The notes under the pieces were generated by a model. That model was not told where the DNA came from. It saw only the letters and a list, made by a program, of their open reading frames with translations, and did no database searches. Shown here piece by piece: positions 7,237-7,469 of a DNA stretch of 7,469 bases. Every line of letters begins with the position of its first letter. The first letter of the stretch is position 1. The stretch spans positions 1 to 7,469 of the forward strand of contig JAJAYG010000443.1 of the NCBI GenBank assembly GCA_026786335.1. Direction: 5' to 3'. This stretch comes from Chitinophagales bacterium. GTDB lineage: Bacteria > Bacteroidota > Bacteroidia > Chitinophagales > UBA10324. Made by a program: the position numbers and the translations under genes.

Positions 7237-7469
7237 CTAAACAGATGCGTTAATAATTATAAAATACAAAGGCATGCCTACCGTAATATTAAAAGGGAAT
7301 GTTACTCCCAATGCCATTGGAATATAAAGTCCCGGGTCGGCTTTTGGTGCAGCCAATCGCATTGCGGCGGGCACTGCAATGTAAGATGCACTTGCGGCAA
7401 GTATGGAAAAAATAAATCGGTTGCCGATATCATCTGTAACAAACTGACTTATATAAGCCACTACACAGC
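7237..7469 (-). CDS. SbtA-like sodium-dependent bicarbonate transporter, C-terminal part only
   Basis: An inner-membrane permease resembling the sodium-dependent bicarbonate transporter family (SbtA, Sbt_1/DUF897). Only the last 76 residues are in the window. The frame is open through the right edge (Cys-Val before VAYISQFV), so the true start lies outside and the internal GTG at 7461 is not the start. The visible segment ILAASASYIAVPAAMRLAAPKADPGLYIPMALGVTFPFNITVGMPLY shows the conserved family end: ASASYIAVPAAMR, the PxAxPxxY stretch and TFPFNIxxGxPLY. The stop is TAG (7239-7237), only 23 bp before purK on the same strand. Family homology is fairly firm; bicarbonate as substrate is inferred from the family, because non-cyanobacterial members are mostly uncharacterised. 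Confidence 0.85.
   Translation of the reverse strand, partial: CVVAYISQFVTDDIGNRFIFSILAASASYIAVPAAMRLAAPKADPGLYIPMALGVTFPFNITVGMPLYFIIINASV

Overview
The window looks like an AT-rich chromosomal segment of a Bacteroidota bacterium. The evidence is a secreted protein ending in a type IX secretion (T9SS) type A sorting domain, preceded by the LPIEL-type module common in this phylum; a promoter-like TTG-N17-TAnnTTT element of the Bacteroidota sigma-factor kind; few Shine-Dalgarno-like sites; and a purK-purE gene pair. The class or family cannot be fixed from sequence reading alone. Gene density is high, every intergenic gap is under 200 bp, and there is no RNA gene, CRISPR array, insertion sequence or prophage.

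Left part (1-2906): a dicarboxylate/amino-acid:cation symporter gene, cut by the left edge, is transcribed leftwards. It diverges across a 136-bp spacer from a rightward gene for a PGM1-like ATP-grasp peptide (carboxylate-amine) ligase. The symporter appears to carry about 50 extra N-terminal residues with two extra hydrophobic segments. The ligase has the pre-ATP-grasp, ATP-grasp and PGM1-type C-terminal regions, but no recognisable biosynthetic partner in the window.

Middle (2907-5473): a gene with its own plausible promoter encodes a secreted L-type lectin-like protein made of signal peptide, lectin fold, Ig/PKD-like cysteine module, LPIEL module and T9SS sorting domain. It is followed by an EamA/DMT-family permease gene interrupted by one in-frame amber codon. 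Both halves lie in the same frame and together match the normal family length, so this is a recent pseudogene, a sequencing error or, less likely, a readthrough case.

Right part (5474-7469, leftward): a same-strand cluster reads SbtA-like Na+/bicarbonate symporter (C-terminal part only, cut by the right edge), purK, purE. The first two are 23 bp apart and the last two overlap by 7 bp. PurK consumes bicarbonate to make N5-CAIR and PurE converts this to CAIR, so the cluster may couple bicarbonate import to a bicarbonate-consuming step of purine synthesis. I regard this as the most interesting functional idea in the window. I see no convincing evidence for an entirely new multi-gene system; the other points worth checking are the orphan ATP-grasp ligase and the amber-interrupted transporter.
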